Shown piece by piece: positions 23,650-31,382 of a stretch of DNA of 33,662 bases (the stretch's first letter is position 1; each line of letters begins with the position of its first letter). The notes under the pieces are model-generated. The model saw only the letters and a program-made list of their open reading frames with translations, searched no databases and was not told the DNA's origin. Both the position numbers and the translations under genes were made by a program. Source of the DNA: an uncultured Oscillospiraceae bacterium. GTDB taxonomy: Bacteria; Bacillota; Clostridia; Oscillospirales; Acutalibacteraceae. The stretch covers positions 1-33,662 of the forward strand of contig UQZY01000022.1 in the NCBI GenBank assembly GCA_900545655.1, read 5' to 3'.

Positions 23650-24483
23650 TCAATCACACTGGTGTTCAAAATAGAAGCAGCCGAACATGAGGTGCTTAAG
23701 AGAGGGCTTAAGTCCGATACAGAGCTTTTCCGGCATACCCGGTATGTCAAGCTTTACAACAGCCTTTTCAGGTGTGAGCCTGTCAACCCAATTTGCATAG
23801 TCTTTTATAAAGCTTATTCTGTTCGGGAACGGAACGTGTGAACCGTAGAGCTTTTTGTAGCCATCTTTTTTAACGTCCCTGTAGTAATTCCTTGCGGTTT
23901 CTGCGTATGTGTGCACACTGCAGCCGGGATTTGTGAAAAGCCATGTTGCCATACAGCAGGCGTCTCCCGCGTAAATCAGCTTCTGTTTTGGGTCGAGAAG
24001 GGTTATGGAGCCGGGAGTGTGTCCCGGAAAATCCTTTACGATAAGGGTTCTCTCTCCGAGGTTTATTTTTTCGCCGTCACGGAGAGGTATGTACTTTGTT
24101 CTTCCCTTTCTTGTGCGAAAGACCTTGTTTATGACAGGCTTTAAGAGCCGTACCTTCGGGTAATTTTCATAAACTGCGGACGAGATGTCGCCAAAGAGCT
24201 TAAAGTATACGTCGTCGGAAGAAAATGAGGGAAGGTCGTTTTCGCCGATGTAAACCTTTTCCCACTTATGATTTCCGTTTGAGTGATCCGGATGAAAATG
24301 CGAGTTTACAACCATTATCTCCTTGCTTGTTTTACTCTTTACAAACTTTTTGAGATTGAAGAAGCCCATTCCGGTATCCATAAGAACCGCCCTCTTTTTA
24401 CCCTCTAAAAGGAATTCGGAGGACAGATATTCGTTGATATTTGCCGTTCCTTTTCCTATCTTTTTATACTGATAAAAGCCCAT
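23650..24483 (-). CDS. MBL-fold metallo-hydrolase
   Basis: A 277-residue metallo-beta-lactamase fold hydrolase. The metal motif HxHxDH is NSHFHPDHSNG with H62, H64, D66 and H67; further ligands lie in DFPGHTPGSI and in AGDACC. D36-T-G in VLMDTGMG is the usual early strand motif. Such enzymes hydrolyse many substrates (thioesters, lactones, phosphodiesters); nothing here narrows it. The C-terminus (about 215-277) contains a helical cap-like stretch. It is monocistronic, with its own reverse-strand promoter at 24527-24554, and lies upstream of the PF06541 gene in the same direction with a 138-base gap. Confidence 0.88.
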   Translation of the reverse strand: MGFYQYKKIGKGTANINEYLSSEFLLEGKKRAVLMDTGMGFFNLKKFVKSKTSKEIMVVNSHFHPDHSNGNHKWEKVYIGENDLPSFSSDDVYFKLFGDISSAVYENYPKVRLLKPVINKVFRTRKGRTKYIPLRDGEKINLGERTLIVKDFPGHTPGSITLLDPKQKLIYAGDACCMATWLFTNPGCSVHTYAETARNYYRDVKKDGYKKLYGSHVPFPNRISFIKDYANWVDRLTPEKAVVKLDIPGMPEKLCIGLKPSLKHLMFGCFYFEHQCD

Positions 24484-24526
24484 TTCATGATTCCTCCTGT
24501 CTTTTCACGCAAAATAAACTGGTATT

Positions 24527-24554
24527 ATTGTATCATATTTGTTATAATGTTCAA
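24527..24554 (-). promoter_or_regulatory. Minus-strand promoter of the MBL hydrolase gene
   Basis: On the reverse strand, TTGAAC (24554-24549) and TACAAT (24532-24527) are 16 bases apart. The region is shared with the divergent aroQ operon; a plus-strand TATAAT at 24543-24548 is present but has no good -35. Confidence 0.55.
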
Positions 24555-24631
24555 ATAGATATATTGTTAAGTTTGTCTGGTTTACACCATGATAACGGTG
24601 TTTTATGACTTGCAGGGAGAGGAATAAGGCT

Positions 24632-25066
24632 GTGAAAATATTGGTTATAAACGGGCCGAATATCAATATGCTCGGAATCCGTGAGCCTAAGGTTTACGGA
24701 ACGGATACTTATGACGACCTTTTGAGGTTCGTTAAAAAATACTGTGACAAAGCAGGCGTGGATGTGGAGTTCTTCCAGTCGAATCATGAAGGAGATATCG
24801 TTGACAGAATTCAGGATGCGTACGAAAAGAAAGACGGTATAGTTATAAATCCCGGAGCGTATACACATACAAGTGTTGCTATTCTCGACGCGCTCAAGGC
24901 GGTTTCCATACCTGCGGTTGAGGTACATATCTCGGATATTGACGAGCGGGAGGAATTCAGACACGTGTCTTATGTTTCCGCTGCGTGCTTCGCTACCATA
25001 AAGGGGCACGGTCTGAAGGGTTATACTGAGGCAATAGACCTCTTTCTTAAACAGGAAAAGATATAA
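24632..25066 (+). CDS. aroQ: Type II 3-dehydroquinate dehydratase
   Basis: A 144-residue enzyme of the shikimate pathway (3-dehydroquinate to 3-dehydroshikimate). The family signature ILVINGPNINMLGIREPKVYG is at the N-terminus, with active-site Tyr22; QSNHEGDIVDRI, INPGAYTHTSVAI, VEVHISDI (catalytic His) and FRHVSYVS (substrate-binding Arg) follow. GTG at 24632 gives the usual length and has GGGAGAGG at 24615-24622; a longer frame from 24605 would add 9 atypical residues. It heads a run of polymer-synthesis genes after only 24 bases, with no other shikimate gene in view. Confidence 0.93.
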   Translation: MKILVINGPNINMLGIREPKVYGTDTYDDLLRFVKKYCDKAGVDVEFFQSNHEGDIVDRIQDAYEKKDGIVINPGAYTHTSVAILDALKAVSIPAVEVHISDIDEREEFRHVSYVSAACFATIKGHGLKGYTEAIDLFLKQEKI

Positions 25067-25090
25067 TAAAAGAAACAATGAGGTGAGAAC

Positions 25091-25795
25091 TTGAAGGTGT
25101 CGGTTGCTCTTGCGGCCTATAACGGGGAAAAATACATCGCCGAACAGCTTCATTCAATACTGGTGCAGTTGCGTTCTGACGATGAGGTCATAGTTTCGGA
25201 TGACAACCCGGGCGGCGAGACGGAGAGAATTGTTCGTGAAATGGCGGCGTCCGATAAGCGAATACATTACTTTGAGGGACCCGGACAGGGTGTTATAAAA
25301 AACTTTGAATACGCTATTTCAAAGACCACGGGAGATATCATTTTTCTCTCTGATCAGGACGATGTATGGATGCCTGACAAGGTGCGCGCCATTACACGTG
25401 AGATAAAAGACGGCGCCGTGCTCGTGCTTCACAACGCAGAGGTTACCGATGAAAGCCTGAATATTATCGAGGAGTCATTCTTTGAAATACACGGTTCGAA
25501 AAAGGGTTGGCTTTCAAATGTGATAAAAAATTCATATATGGGGTGCTGCATGGCTTTTGACGCATGCCTTAAGGAAAAGATTTTACCTTTTCCGAAGAGA
25601 CTTCCCATGCATGACCAGTATATCGGTCTTGTAGCAGAAAAATACGCAAGGCGAAACGGGAGACGGGTTGTATTTCTGAGCACTCCGTACATACTCTACA
25701 GACAGCACGGTGATAACCTGACCGGAAGAAAAACAAAACTCAGTGATAAAATACGCTGGCGCTGTAGTATAATTATAAAAACACTGTTCAAGTAA
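25091..25795 (+). CDS. Family 2 glycosyltransferase (rhamnosyl/galactosyl-type)
   Basis: A 234-residue GT-A fold transferase. It opens with VSVALAAYNGEKYIAEQLHS; the UDP/dTDP-sugar motif SDDNPGG is at 36-42 and the acidic DQDD motif at 88-91. The second half (SYMGCCMAFD, MHDQYIGLVAE, YRQHGDN) is typical of surface-polysaccharide transferases using dTDP-rhamnose or a UDP-hexose. No TM helix is visible, so it acts at the cytoplasmic face on a lipid-linked acceptor. The start is TTG at 25091 with GAGGTG at 25080-25085. The donor sugar is not certain. It is followed by another GT2 gene 45 bases downstream. Confidence 0.88.
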   Translation: MKVSVALAAYNGEKYIAEQLHSILVQLRSDDEVIVSDDNPGGETERIVREMAASDKRIHYFEGPGQGVIKNFEYAISKTTGDIIFLSDQDDVWMPDKVRAITREIKDGAVLVLHNAEVTDESLNIIEESFFEIHGSKKGWLSNVIKNSYMGCCMAFDACLKEKILPFPKRLPMHDQYIGLVAEKYARRNGRRVVFLSTPYILYRQHGDNLTGRKTKLSDKIRWRCSIIIKTLFK

Positions 25796-25840
25796 GCGGG
25801 GACTTTTCGCTTGCCTGACTTTTCGTGTGGGTGATTGATT

Positions 25841-26653
25841 TTGAAAAAAACTAAAGTTTCGGCATGTATTGTTACGTTTAACAATGTAAAATACATCGAA
25901 AAGGCGGCCGGTACTCTTCTTGACAGCGTTAAGAGTACCGATATTGAGTTCAGACTGTATGTTGTTGACAACGGATCTACGGACGGCACAGCCGAGCTTT
26001 TAAACGAAAAATTTGTAAACAATCCGCTGTATGACGGGAAATTCTTCCTTATGAAAACCGGAGCCAATATCGGGTTCGGCGCGGCGCACAATAAAATGCT
26101 CGACGTGATGAGGTCGGATTTCCAGTCGGATTACCACTGCGTGGTGAATCCGGACGTTGTCATAGAGGATGACATAATTGAAAAAATGGTTACGTTCATG
26201 GAAAATCCGACGAATGCGGATGTGCTGCAGCTCTCACCGAGGATATGTTTTCCGGACGGACGGGATCAGATACTGGGTAAGCGCACACCGCATTTCATAT
26301 ATCTTCTGGCGAGCCGTCTGCGCCGCGGGAACGAACCCTCAAGGCTCCTTCGCCGGTACGCAATGCTTGATGAGGATTACACAAAGCCCTTCCCGATAAA
26401 AAATGCGACCGGCTGCTTTATGTTTTTTCGCTCGGCCACATTTAAAGAGGTGGGAGGCTTTGACGAGCGTTATTTTATGTATTTTGAGGACTGCGACATA
26501 ACCCGTGAGATAAACAGACGTGGAAAGGTTCTTTTTTTCCCGGACGCCGTTGTATACCATGTGTGGGCGCGTGATTCAAAGAGGAATTTCAAACTAAAGA
26601 AGATACACATAGAATCTTGCTTAAAGTTCTATCTTAAATGGAGGATTTTTTAA
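25841..26653 (+). CDS. Family 2 glycosyltransferase (WbbL/rhamnosyltransferase-like)
   Basis: A 270-residue GT2 enzyme. KVSACIVTFNNVKYIEKA opens the fold, VDNGSTDGT at 42-50 binds the nucleotide, VVNPDVVIEDD carries the Asp-containing donor motif, and GCFMFFRS with GGFDERYFMYFEDCDI is the acceptor-side signature of rhamnosyltransferase-like enzymes. It lacks TM helices. Starts TTG at 25835 or 25841 are both possible; the second leaves about 7 bases after GGGTGA. It abuts the tarI-like gene with no gap (its stop ends at 26653, the ATG follows at 26654), which indicates co-translation within the surface polymer operon. Confidence 0.88.
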   Translation: MKKTKVSACIVTFNNVKYIEKAAGTLLDSVKSTDIEFRLYVVDNGSTDGTAELLNEKFVNNPLYDGKFFLMKTGANIGFGAAHNKMLDVMRSDFQSDYHCVVNPDVVIEDDIIEKMVTFMENPTNADVLQLSPRICFPDGRDQILGKRTPHFIYLLASRLRRGNEPSRLLRRYAMLDEDYTKPFPIKNATGCFMFFRSATFKEVGGFDERYFMYFEDCDITREINRRGKVLFFPDAVVYHVWARDSKRNFKLKKIHIESCLKFYLKWRIF

Positions 26654-27367
26654 ATGAATTTTGCAGTAGTTTTAGCAGGCGGAATAGGCTCCCGAATGGG
26701 AAATTCGGACACACCTAAGCAGTATCTCATGCTCGGAAAGCAGCCTATCATCATACACACTATTGAAAAGTTTTTTGTAAATGCGCAGTTTGAGCATATC
26801 ATAGTTCTGACTCCGGAATCTTGGGTTGCGCATACTGCCAACATGATAAAGAAAACCATGGGAGATACCGACAGAGTAACTGTTATTGCCGGTGGCTCGA
26901 CACGTAATGAAACGCTTAACAATGCGATAAAATTCATAGAAAAGAATTACGGCATAGATGACGACACCATTCTCGTCACACACGATGCCGTGCGCCCGTT
27001 TGTTACGCACAGAATTATTGAGGAAAATATCGAAGCGGCGAAAAAATACGGCGCATGCGACACGGTTGTGCCCGCAACGGATACAATAGTTGAGAGCCTT
27101 GACGGAGAAGTGATAAGCCAGATTCCGAATCGTGCAACTCTTTTCCAGGGACAAACTCCGCAGAGTTTCAAGGCAAAGAAGCTTAAGGAACTTTATGAAA
27201 GTCTTACAGAGGACGAAAAATCAATTCTTACCGATGCCTGCAAGATTTTTGCCATGAAGGGTGAGCCTGTTTATCTTGTACAGGGTGAGGTTTCAAACAT
27301 GAAGATTACATATCCTTTTGATCTGAAGGTTGCCGCAACCATGCTTGAAGGAGAACTCGATAAATGA
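26654..27367 (+). CDS. tarI: IspD/TarI-type cytidylyltransferase (likely D-ribitol-5-phosphate)
   Basis: A 237-residue CTP-dependent nucleotidyltransferase. The opening VVLAGGIGSRMGNSDTPKQY holds the CTP-binding glycines and the essential Lys; THDAVRPFV and the late VQGEVSNMKITYPFDL stretch are typical. IspD and TarI share this fold, so sequence motifs alone do not decide between methylerythritol and ribitol phosphate. The 4-base overlap (ATGA) with a TarJ-type reductase and the polymerase gene after that favour TarI, making CDP-ribitol for a wall polymer. An IspD role in isoprenoid synthesis cannot be excluded. Confidence 0.85.
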   Translation: MNFAVVLAGGIGSRMGNSDTPKQYLMLGKQPIIIHTIEKFFVNAQFEHIIVLTPESWVAHTANMIKKTMGDTDRVTVIAGGSTRNETLNNAIKFIEKNYGIDDDTILVTHDAVRPFVTHRIIEENIEAAKKYGACDTVVPATDTIVESLDGEVISQIPNRATLFQGQTPQSFKAKKLKELYESLTEDEKSILTDACKIFAMKGEPVYLVQGEVSNMKITYPFDLKVAATMLEGELDK

Positions 27368-28389
27368 TTAATTCCATATATCAGCTCACGTCTCCGCGTA
27401 TGATCGAGGTCATATATGACGAGATAGATATCTCGGAGCCCGGTATCATAATAAGGCCGTCGCACCTCTCCATATGTAAGGCTGACCAGCGTTATTATCA
27501 GGGCGCAAGGTCAAAGGCTGTTCTTAAAAAGAAGCTCCCTATGGCACTTATACATGAGTGCATGGCGGAGGTCGTGTATGATAAGGACGGCTTGTTTAAA
27601 CCCGGAGAGCGTGTTATAGCAATTCCGAATACGCCGACAGAGGACGATGAAATAATTGCGGAAAACTACAGGTTTTCAAGCAAATTCCGTTCCAGCGGCT
27701 TTGACGGTTTTTTGCAGGACTATGTACAGATGCCTGCGGACAGGCTCGTAAGGCTTGATGATTCCGTAAATCCCGACGTTGCCGCATTTTCGGAGCTTAT
27801 CTCGGTTTCCATGCACGTTATCTCAAGATTTGACGGTATTGCACACCAAAGAAGAAATTCGGTGGGTGTTTGGGGTGACGGAAATTTAGGCTTTATAACC
27901 GCCGTGCTCCTTAAAACGCTCTATCTCGACATGCAGGTATATGTTTTCGGACGCAGCAGCGACAAGCTGTCATACTTCTCTTTTGCGGACGAGACTATGC
28001 ACACCGACGACATACCGGAAGACCTGCTTTTTGACCATTGCTTCGAATGTGTCGGAGGACCCGGTGCCGAATTTGCCATAAACCAGATGATTGATCACAT
28101 AAACCCCGAGGGAACCATTGCTCTTACGGGAGTATCGGAGAACAATGTAGCCGTAAACACAAGGATGATTCTCGAAAAGGGACTCAGACTTTTCGGCTCT
28201 TCACGTTCCGGAAGAGAGGACTTTGTGAAAACTGCCGACTTCCTTAAAACACAAAAAACGCCGGCCCGGTATTTTGAAAATCTTATCGGAGACGTTTTTG
28301 ATGTAAGAAGTATTCCCGACATACACAAAGCGTTTGACGCCGACCTCAATCACCGTATAGGAAAAACAGTCCTTCATTGGAACAAGTAG
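27364..28389 (+). CDS. tarJ: TarJ-like ribulose-5-phosphate reductase
   Basis: A 341-residue medium-chain dehydrogenase/reductase. The catalytic-zinc Cys is in SICKADQRYYQG at about 36-47, a characteristic TarJ string; IHECMAEVV at about 62-70 and the Rossmann motif VGVWGDGNLGFIT follow. In Bacillus and Staphylococcus TarJ reduces ribulose 5-phosphate to ribitol 5-phosphate with NADPH, the substrate for TarI. Its start overlaps the tarI-like stop, so the two are translationally coupled, as expected for a TarI-TarJ complex. The next gene starts 115 bases later. The coupled pair supports ribitol-phosphate metabolism in this strain. Confidence 0.88.
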   Translation: MINSIYQLTSPRMIEVIYDEIDISEPGIIIRPSHLSICKADQRYYQGARSKAVLKKKLPMALIHECMAEVVYDKDGLFKPGERVIAIPNTPTEDDEIIAENYRFSSKFRSSGFDGFLQDYVQMPADRLVRLDDSVNPDVAAFSELISVSMHVISRFDGIAHQRRNSVGVWGDGNLGFITAVLLKTLYLDMQVYVFGRSSDKLSYFSFADETMHTDDIPEDLLFDHCFECVGGPGAEFAINQMIDHINPEGTIALTGVSENNVAVNTRMILEKGLRLFGSSRSGREDFVKTADFLKTQKTPARYFENLIGDVFDVRSIPDIHKAFDADLNHRIGKTVLHWNK

Positions 28390-28504
28390 TAAAAATAAAA
28401 CAGCAAAACCGGAAAACAAATCAAAATCAGATGAAGGCGGACCGTAGTAAACAAACAGGACTGAAGGGAAACCGAACTGTAAGTATAAAAAGGAGTGACG
28501 GAAA

Positions 28505-29767
28505 ATGAGTGTTAAAGATATGGCGTTTTCTGTTTACTCCTTTTTCTTTAATCTCGGAGCAGGATTCGGTATTAAAAAGAATCGTGTTGCGCTTGTGTCA
28601 ATGCACAACGCAAGCTTTCGGGACGGACTCGGCGAGGTCCTGAGAGTCCTGGAGGATGAGCATAGAGAGTGTGAAATCATAAAGCTTGACCGAAAGGAAA
28701 TGTTCGGCAAAAAAACCGCTTTGAAAGCACTTACCGTCGATGCATTTCGTCTCGGTCGCTCAAGGCTTATTTTTCTCAATGACAATTTTATGCCGCTCGC
28801 GAAAACCCACCCGTCGAAGGATACAAAAATAATACAGCTTTGGCACGGACAGGGTGCCTTTAAGAAGTTTGGGTTGTCCATAGAACAACCGAAAAAAATT
28901 CGCGAGCGGGAACGCGCGGCGAACGAACGCCTTTCCTGTGTTGTTTGCTCATCGAAGGGCGTCGGCAGTATATATGCCGAGGCCTTCGGTGTCGATGAGC
29001 AAAGGATTATCACAACCGGTACTCCGAACGAGGATTATTATTTTCACCCGGAAAGCCTCTCGTCCGCGCGCACACATGTTTATGAAAGGTATCCGGAGCT
29101 TAAAGATAAATTTGTAATACTGTACGCGCCGACTTTTCGTGACGGAGCAGGAGACTCTGAGATTTTGAATAATTTTAACGCAGGGGAAGTCAGGGTTGCC
29201 GTTGACAAGTGGCTTGATTCTCTTGCTACGGCAGACTGCAGACCGTCGGAGGGCGAGGGCACCAGTGCTTCAAAAACCGGAAAATCAATTGTTGTTACAA
29301 GACTTCATCCTCAGGTTCATGAGTCTCTGCCGGGAGATGGCTTAAAAAAAGACAGCTGTGAAAACGGACGGAAAAACGAAGCTCAATCAGATAAAGATAT
29401 GCACAATAAAAAGGCAGAGGTAAATGCCACTGACTACGAGAGTATAAATGAGCTTTGTCTTGTGGCGGATCTTCTCATAACGGACTATTCATCTGTCTGT
29501 ATGGATTTTGCTCTTATAGATAAACCGACGGTTTTTTACGCTTTTGATCTCGATTCTTATAAGGGCAGCCGCAGCTTTTATTTTGATTATTTATCATACG
29601 TTCCGGGCCCCGTCGCAAGAAACAGGGACGAGCTTTTGAGGATTCTTGCGAACGGAGAATTTCTGTCCGACGAAAGCACAGAGAAACTGAAAAAATTTAA
29701 GGCATTTAACTTTGACGTACCGGACGGTAACGCCACAAAAAGGCTGCTTTCGTGCTTGGAACTCTGA
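28505..29767 (+). CDS. CDP-glycerol/ribitol phosphotransferase (TarL/TagF-like polymerase)
   Basis: A 420-residue Glyphos_transf (PF04464) protein. Family motifs are IIQLWHGQGAFKKFG, CSSKGVGSIYAEAF, TTGTPNEDYYF, ILYAPTFRDG, VTRLHPQVHE and LVADLLITDYSSVCMDFAL. Such peripheral membrane enzymes polymerise or prime glycerol- or ribitol-phosphate wall teichoic acid from CDP precursors. Given tarI-tarJ upstream, ribitol phosphate is the likely unit. Two hydrophilic insertions, about 244-260 and about 275-308 (after RLHPQVHESLP), are longer than in usual members. ATG at 28505 follows AAAAGGAGTGACGG. A strong terminator ends the operon. Confidence 0.88.
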   Translation: MSVKDMAFSVYSFFFNLGAGFGIKKNRVALVSMHNASFRDGLGEVLRVLEDEHRECEIIKLDRKEMFGKKTALKALTVDAFRLGRSRLIFLNDNFMPLAKTHPSKDTKIIQLWHGQGAFKKFGLSIEQPKKIRERERAANERLSCVVCSSKGVGSIYAEAFGVDEQRIITTGTPNEDYYFHPESLSSARTHVYERYPELKDKFVILYAPTFRDGAGDSEILNNFNAGEVRVAVDKWLDSLATADCRPSEGEGTSASKTGKSIVVTRLHPQVHESLPGDGLKKDSCENGRKNEAQSDKDMHNKKAEVNATDYESINELCLVADLLITDYSSVCMDFALIDKPTVFYAFDLDSYKGSRSFYFDYLSYVPGPVARNRDELLRILANGEFLSDESTEKLKKFKAFNFDVPDGNATKRLLSCLEL

Positions 29768-29778
29768 TTTTAAGGAAC

Positions 29779-29818
29779 AAAAAACAGGATTCACGAGGAA
29801 AAGTGAATCCTGTTTTTT
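29779..29818. terminator. Strong terminator closing the polymer operon
   Basis: A6CAGGATTCAC (29779-29794) pairs perfectly with GTGAATCCTGT6 (29803-29818) over an 8-base loop. The flanking A6/T6 would allow it to act on both strands. Confidence 0.93.
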
Positions 29819-29931
29819 CATTGTTTTCTGTAAATATTTTGCAAAAATCATCTGAATATCGGGCAAAAACCGTGCCCGTTTAGTAGCAATCTTCTTTTTC
29901 AATGTATTTTGCAAAGACTCTGTCGATACCG

Positions 29932-30651
29932 TTATTTATCTTTGATGATTATTGCGGGGAAGCCCTGCTCTTTGAGCTTTTGAACGTAGGCATCGGCATT
30001 CTGACGACTCTTGAACGCACCGGTTTGAATTCTGTATACGATGCCTTCATCTGTCTTTTCGGGTGGCTTTGAGTCAGGCTTTGATGTCTTGTCTTTTTCC
30101 TTTACTCCGCGTGCCTTTGCTATCGCTTTTGCAATAACCTCGCCCATTTTTTTCTGACCGGCGGCGGTGGAGACAAGCGCAAGGTCCGACGGCGTGTCTA
30201 TGAAAACAGTCTCTATGAGGATTGCCTCCATACGGGTTTCCCGTATGATGCCGAAGTAGTCGGACCCCGACGACGTCGTTTTGGTTTTTCCGCCTCTGTC
30301 TTTTATGCCGAATGCGCTTGCAATTGCGGCACTGACGGTGGCTGCGGTTTTATTTGTATTGTAAACGGAATGATACACCTCGGTACCGGTACCGCCGCCG
30401 GCATTGAGATGAAGCTCAGCGAGAAAATCATAGCCCTTCTGGTTTGCAAGCTTATATCTTTCACTTAAGAAATACTCTCCGTTGTAGTTTATAAGATCGC
30501 AGTGCTCTGCGTAGTTTTCGTTGTAGTAGGCAGCGGCGTATTTTCCTATCTCCTTTGCGACCTTAAACTCCTGCGTTGTACCGGAAACAGCGCCCGGGTC
30601 GTAGCCGCCGGTGTTGGACTTGCCGTGACCTATAGCAATACATATACTCAA
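29932..30651 (-). CDS. N-acetylmuramoyl-L-alanine amidase with SPOR domain (endolysin/CwlC-like)
   Basis: A 239-residue zinc amidase that cuts the amide bond between MurNAc and L-Ala. The Amidase_3 domain shows IAIGHGKSNTGGYDPGA (His9), LAELHLNAGG (His81) and the catalytic Glu147 in AILIETVF. A Lys/Pro linker (about 178-198) leads to a C-terminal SPOR domain (about 201-239; YRIQTGAFKSRQNADAYV), which binds denuded glycan. There is no signal peptide, as in phage endolysins and mother-cell lysins. The start is TTG at 30651 on the reverse strand: AGGAGG sits 9 bases before it, while a GTG at 30660 overlaps the ribosome site. It is divergent from a holin gene. Confidence 0.88.
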   Translation of the reverse strand: MSICIAIGHGKSNTGGYDPGAVSGTTQEFKVAKEIGKYAAAYYNENYAEHCDLINYNGEYFLSERYKLANQKGYDFLAELHLNAGGGTGTEVYHSVYNTNKTAATVSAAIASAFGIKDRGGKTKTTSSGSDYFGIIRETRMEAILIETVFIDTPSDLALVSTAAGQKKMGEVIAKAIAKARGVKEKDKTSKPDSKPPEKTDEGIVYRIQTGAFKSRQNADAYVQKLKEQGFPAIIIKDK

Positions 30652-30711
30652 AATTTTCACCTCCTAAAACATTTTATTCAAAACGGACATATAGTGTTAA
30701 GGGGTGAAGCT

Positions 30712-30969
30712 TTGAAAAAGATAAACTTCAAGGTAAGGTTTCGCAATCCTGCCTTTTGGATAGGCTTTATACCGGCAGTCCTTGCCTTTGCATATTCAAT
30801 AATAGCGAATTTTACGGATATTGTTCCGTCTATCAGTGAAAACGATGCAATGGGAATAGCCACCACTATTATAACGGCGCTTACCGCTCTCGGCGTGCTT
30901 GTCGATCCCACGAGCAGGGGAATAGCCGATTGTCCTCATTGCCGGGAACTTGAACATCCCGAAAAATGA
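30712..30969 (+). CDS. Phage holin, phi-LC3 family
   Basis: An 85-residue small membrane protein. MKKINFKVRFRNPAFWIGFI at the N-terminus and ALGVLVDPTSRGIADC near the C-terminus are the hallmarks of phi-LC3-type (Phage_holin_1) holins. Two TM segments lie at about 14-35 and 47-65. Holins permeabilise the membrane so that a signal-less endolysin can reach the wall. The start is TTG at 30712 with GGGGTG at 30701-30706. It is divergent from the amidase by about 60 bases instead of in the usual tandem order. No other phage genes are visible. The C-terminal DCPHCRELEHPEK carries a CxxC pair. Confidence 0.85.
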   Translation: MKKINFKVRFRNPAFWIGFIPAVLAFAYSIIANFTDIVPSISENDAMGIATTIITALTALGVLVDPTSRGIADCPHCRELEHPEK

Positions 30970-30984
30970 TTCGATAAAATTTTC

Positions 30985-31013
30985 TTGACACCGATAAAAA
31001 ATTGGTGTATAAA
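30985..31013 (+). promoter_or_regulatory. Promoter of the T-box/acyl-CoA synthetase unit
   Basis: TTGACA at 30985-30990 and TATAAA at 31008-31013, with a 17-base spacer. An inverted repeat CACCGAT/ATTGGTG (30989-30995 and 31001-31007, one G-T pair) fills the spacer and could bind a regulator. Confidence 0.8.
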
Positions 31014-31029
31014 CTTATCATACAATTTA

Positions 31030-31346
31030 AAATAAAGACTTTGACGGAGAGGGCAGAGAACCTTTCACTTGTTGAGGAAAAGTTTTATCAGAAAACTTTT
31101 CCGTGAAGAGAGCCGGTGGGTGGTGCAAATCGGCAGTGGAACTCTTTGTTTGTAGCTCCTGAGTCGGAGAGAAGAAAGGCGTGTTGCTCAGTAGAACTCT
31201 CCCGTGTAGGCTACGTTAGTGCATAGGGCTTGTCAGAGTCTGAAGGTGGTTGTGTTTATACACGGCAATTTGAGTGGTACCGCGGGTGTACAAAAAAAAG
31301 ATTTGTAGCTCGTCTCAAAGTAATTACACTTTGAGACGGGTTTTTT
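31030..31346 (+). ncRNA. T-box riboswitch leader
   Basis: The leader holds a stem I apical region (AGAGAGCCGGTGGGTGGTG with CGGC, about 31108-31134), a GGAG/CTCC basal pair, the conserved T-box TGAGTGGTACCGCG at 31271-31284 that binds the uncharged tRNA end, and a terminator CGTCTCAAAG/CTTTGAGACG (31311-31320 with 31329-31338) followed by T6. T-boxes raise expression when a particular tRNA is uncharged. The specifier codon lies in the stretch before CTCCTGAG (about 31148-31156), where TTT (Phe), GTA (Val) and nearby frames are candidates; it cannot be fixed by eye. An 11-bp extra hairpin (31076-31102) sits on the 5' side of stem I. Confidence 0.9.
31311..31346 (+). terminator. T-box regulated terminator
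   Basis: A perfect 10-bp stem with an 8-base loop and GGGTTTTTT. It stops transcription when the cognate tRNA is charged, and is replaced by the antiterminator when the uncharged tRNA binds the T-box sequence. Confidence 0.88.
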
Positions 31347-31382
31347 ATTTGTCCGGGTGTAGAGGTAAAAGGAGGACTATGT

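Noticed and set aside
26654..27367. IspD of the MEP isoprenoid pathway as first choice
   Set aside because: Possible by fold, but the 4-base overlap with a TarJ-type reductase and the polymerase downstream make the ribitol-phosphate role more likely; kept as an alternative.
29594..29914. 106-codon minus-strand open frame after the polymerase gene
   Set aside because: It starts in the intergenic gap and runs through the strong terminator into the antisense of the polymerase; low-complexity basic translation, no ribosome site.
30502..30711. Longer start for the holin gene
   Set aside because: The extra 70 codons are antisense to the amidase, and the TTG at 30712 has a proper ribosome site and the expected family N-terminus.
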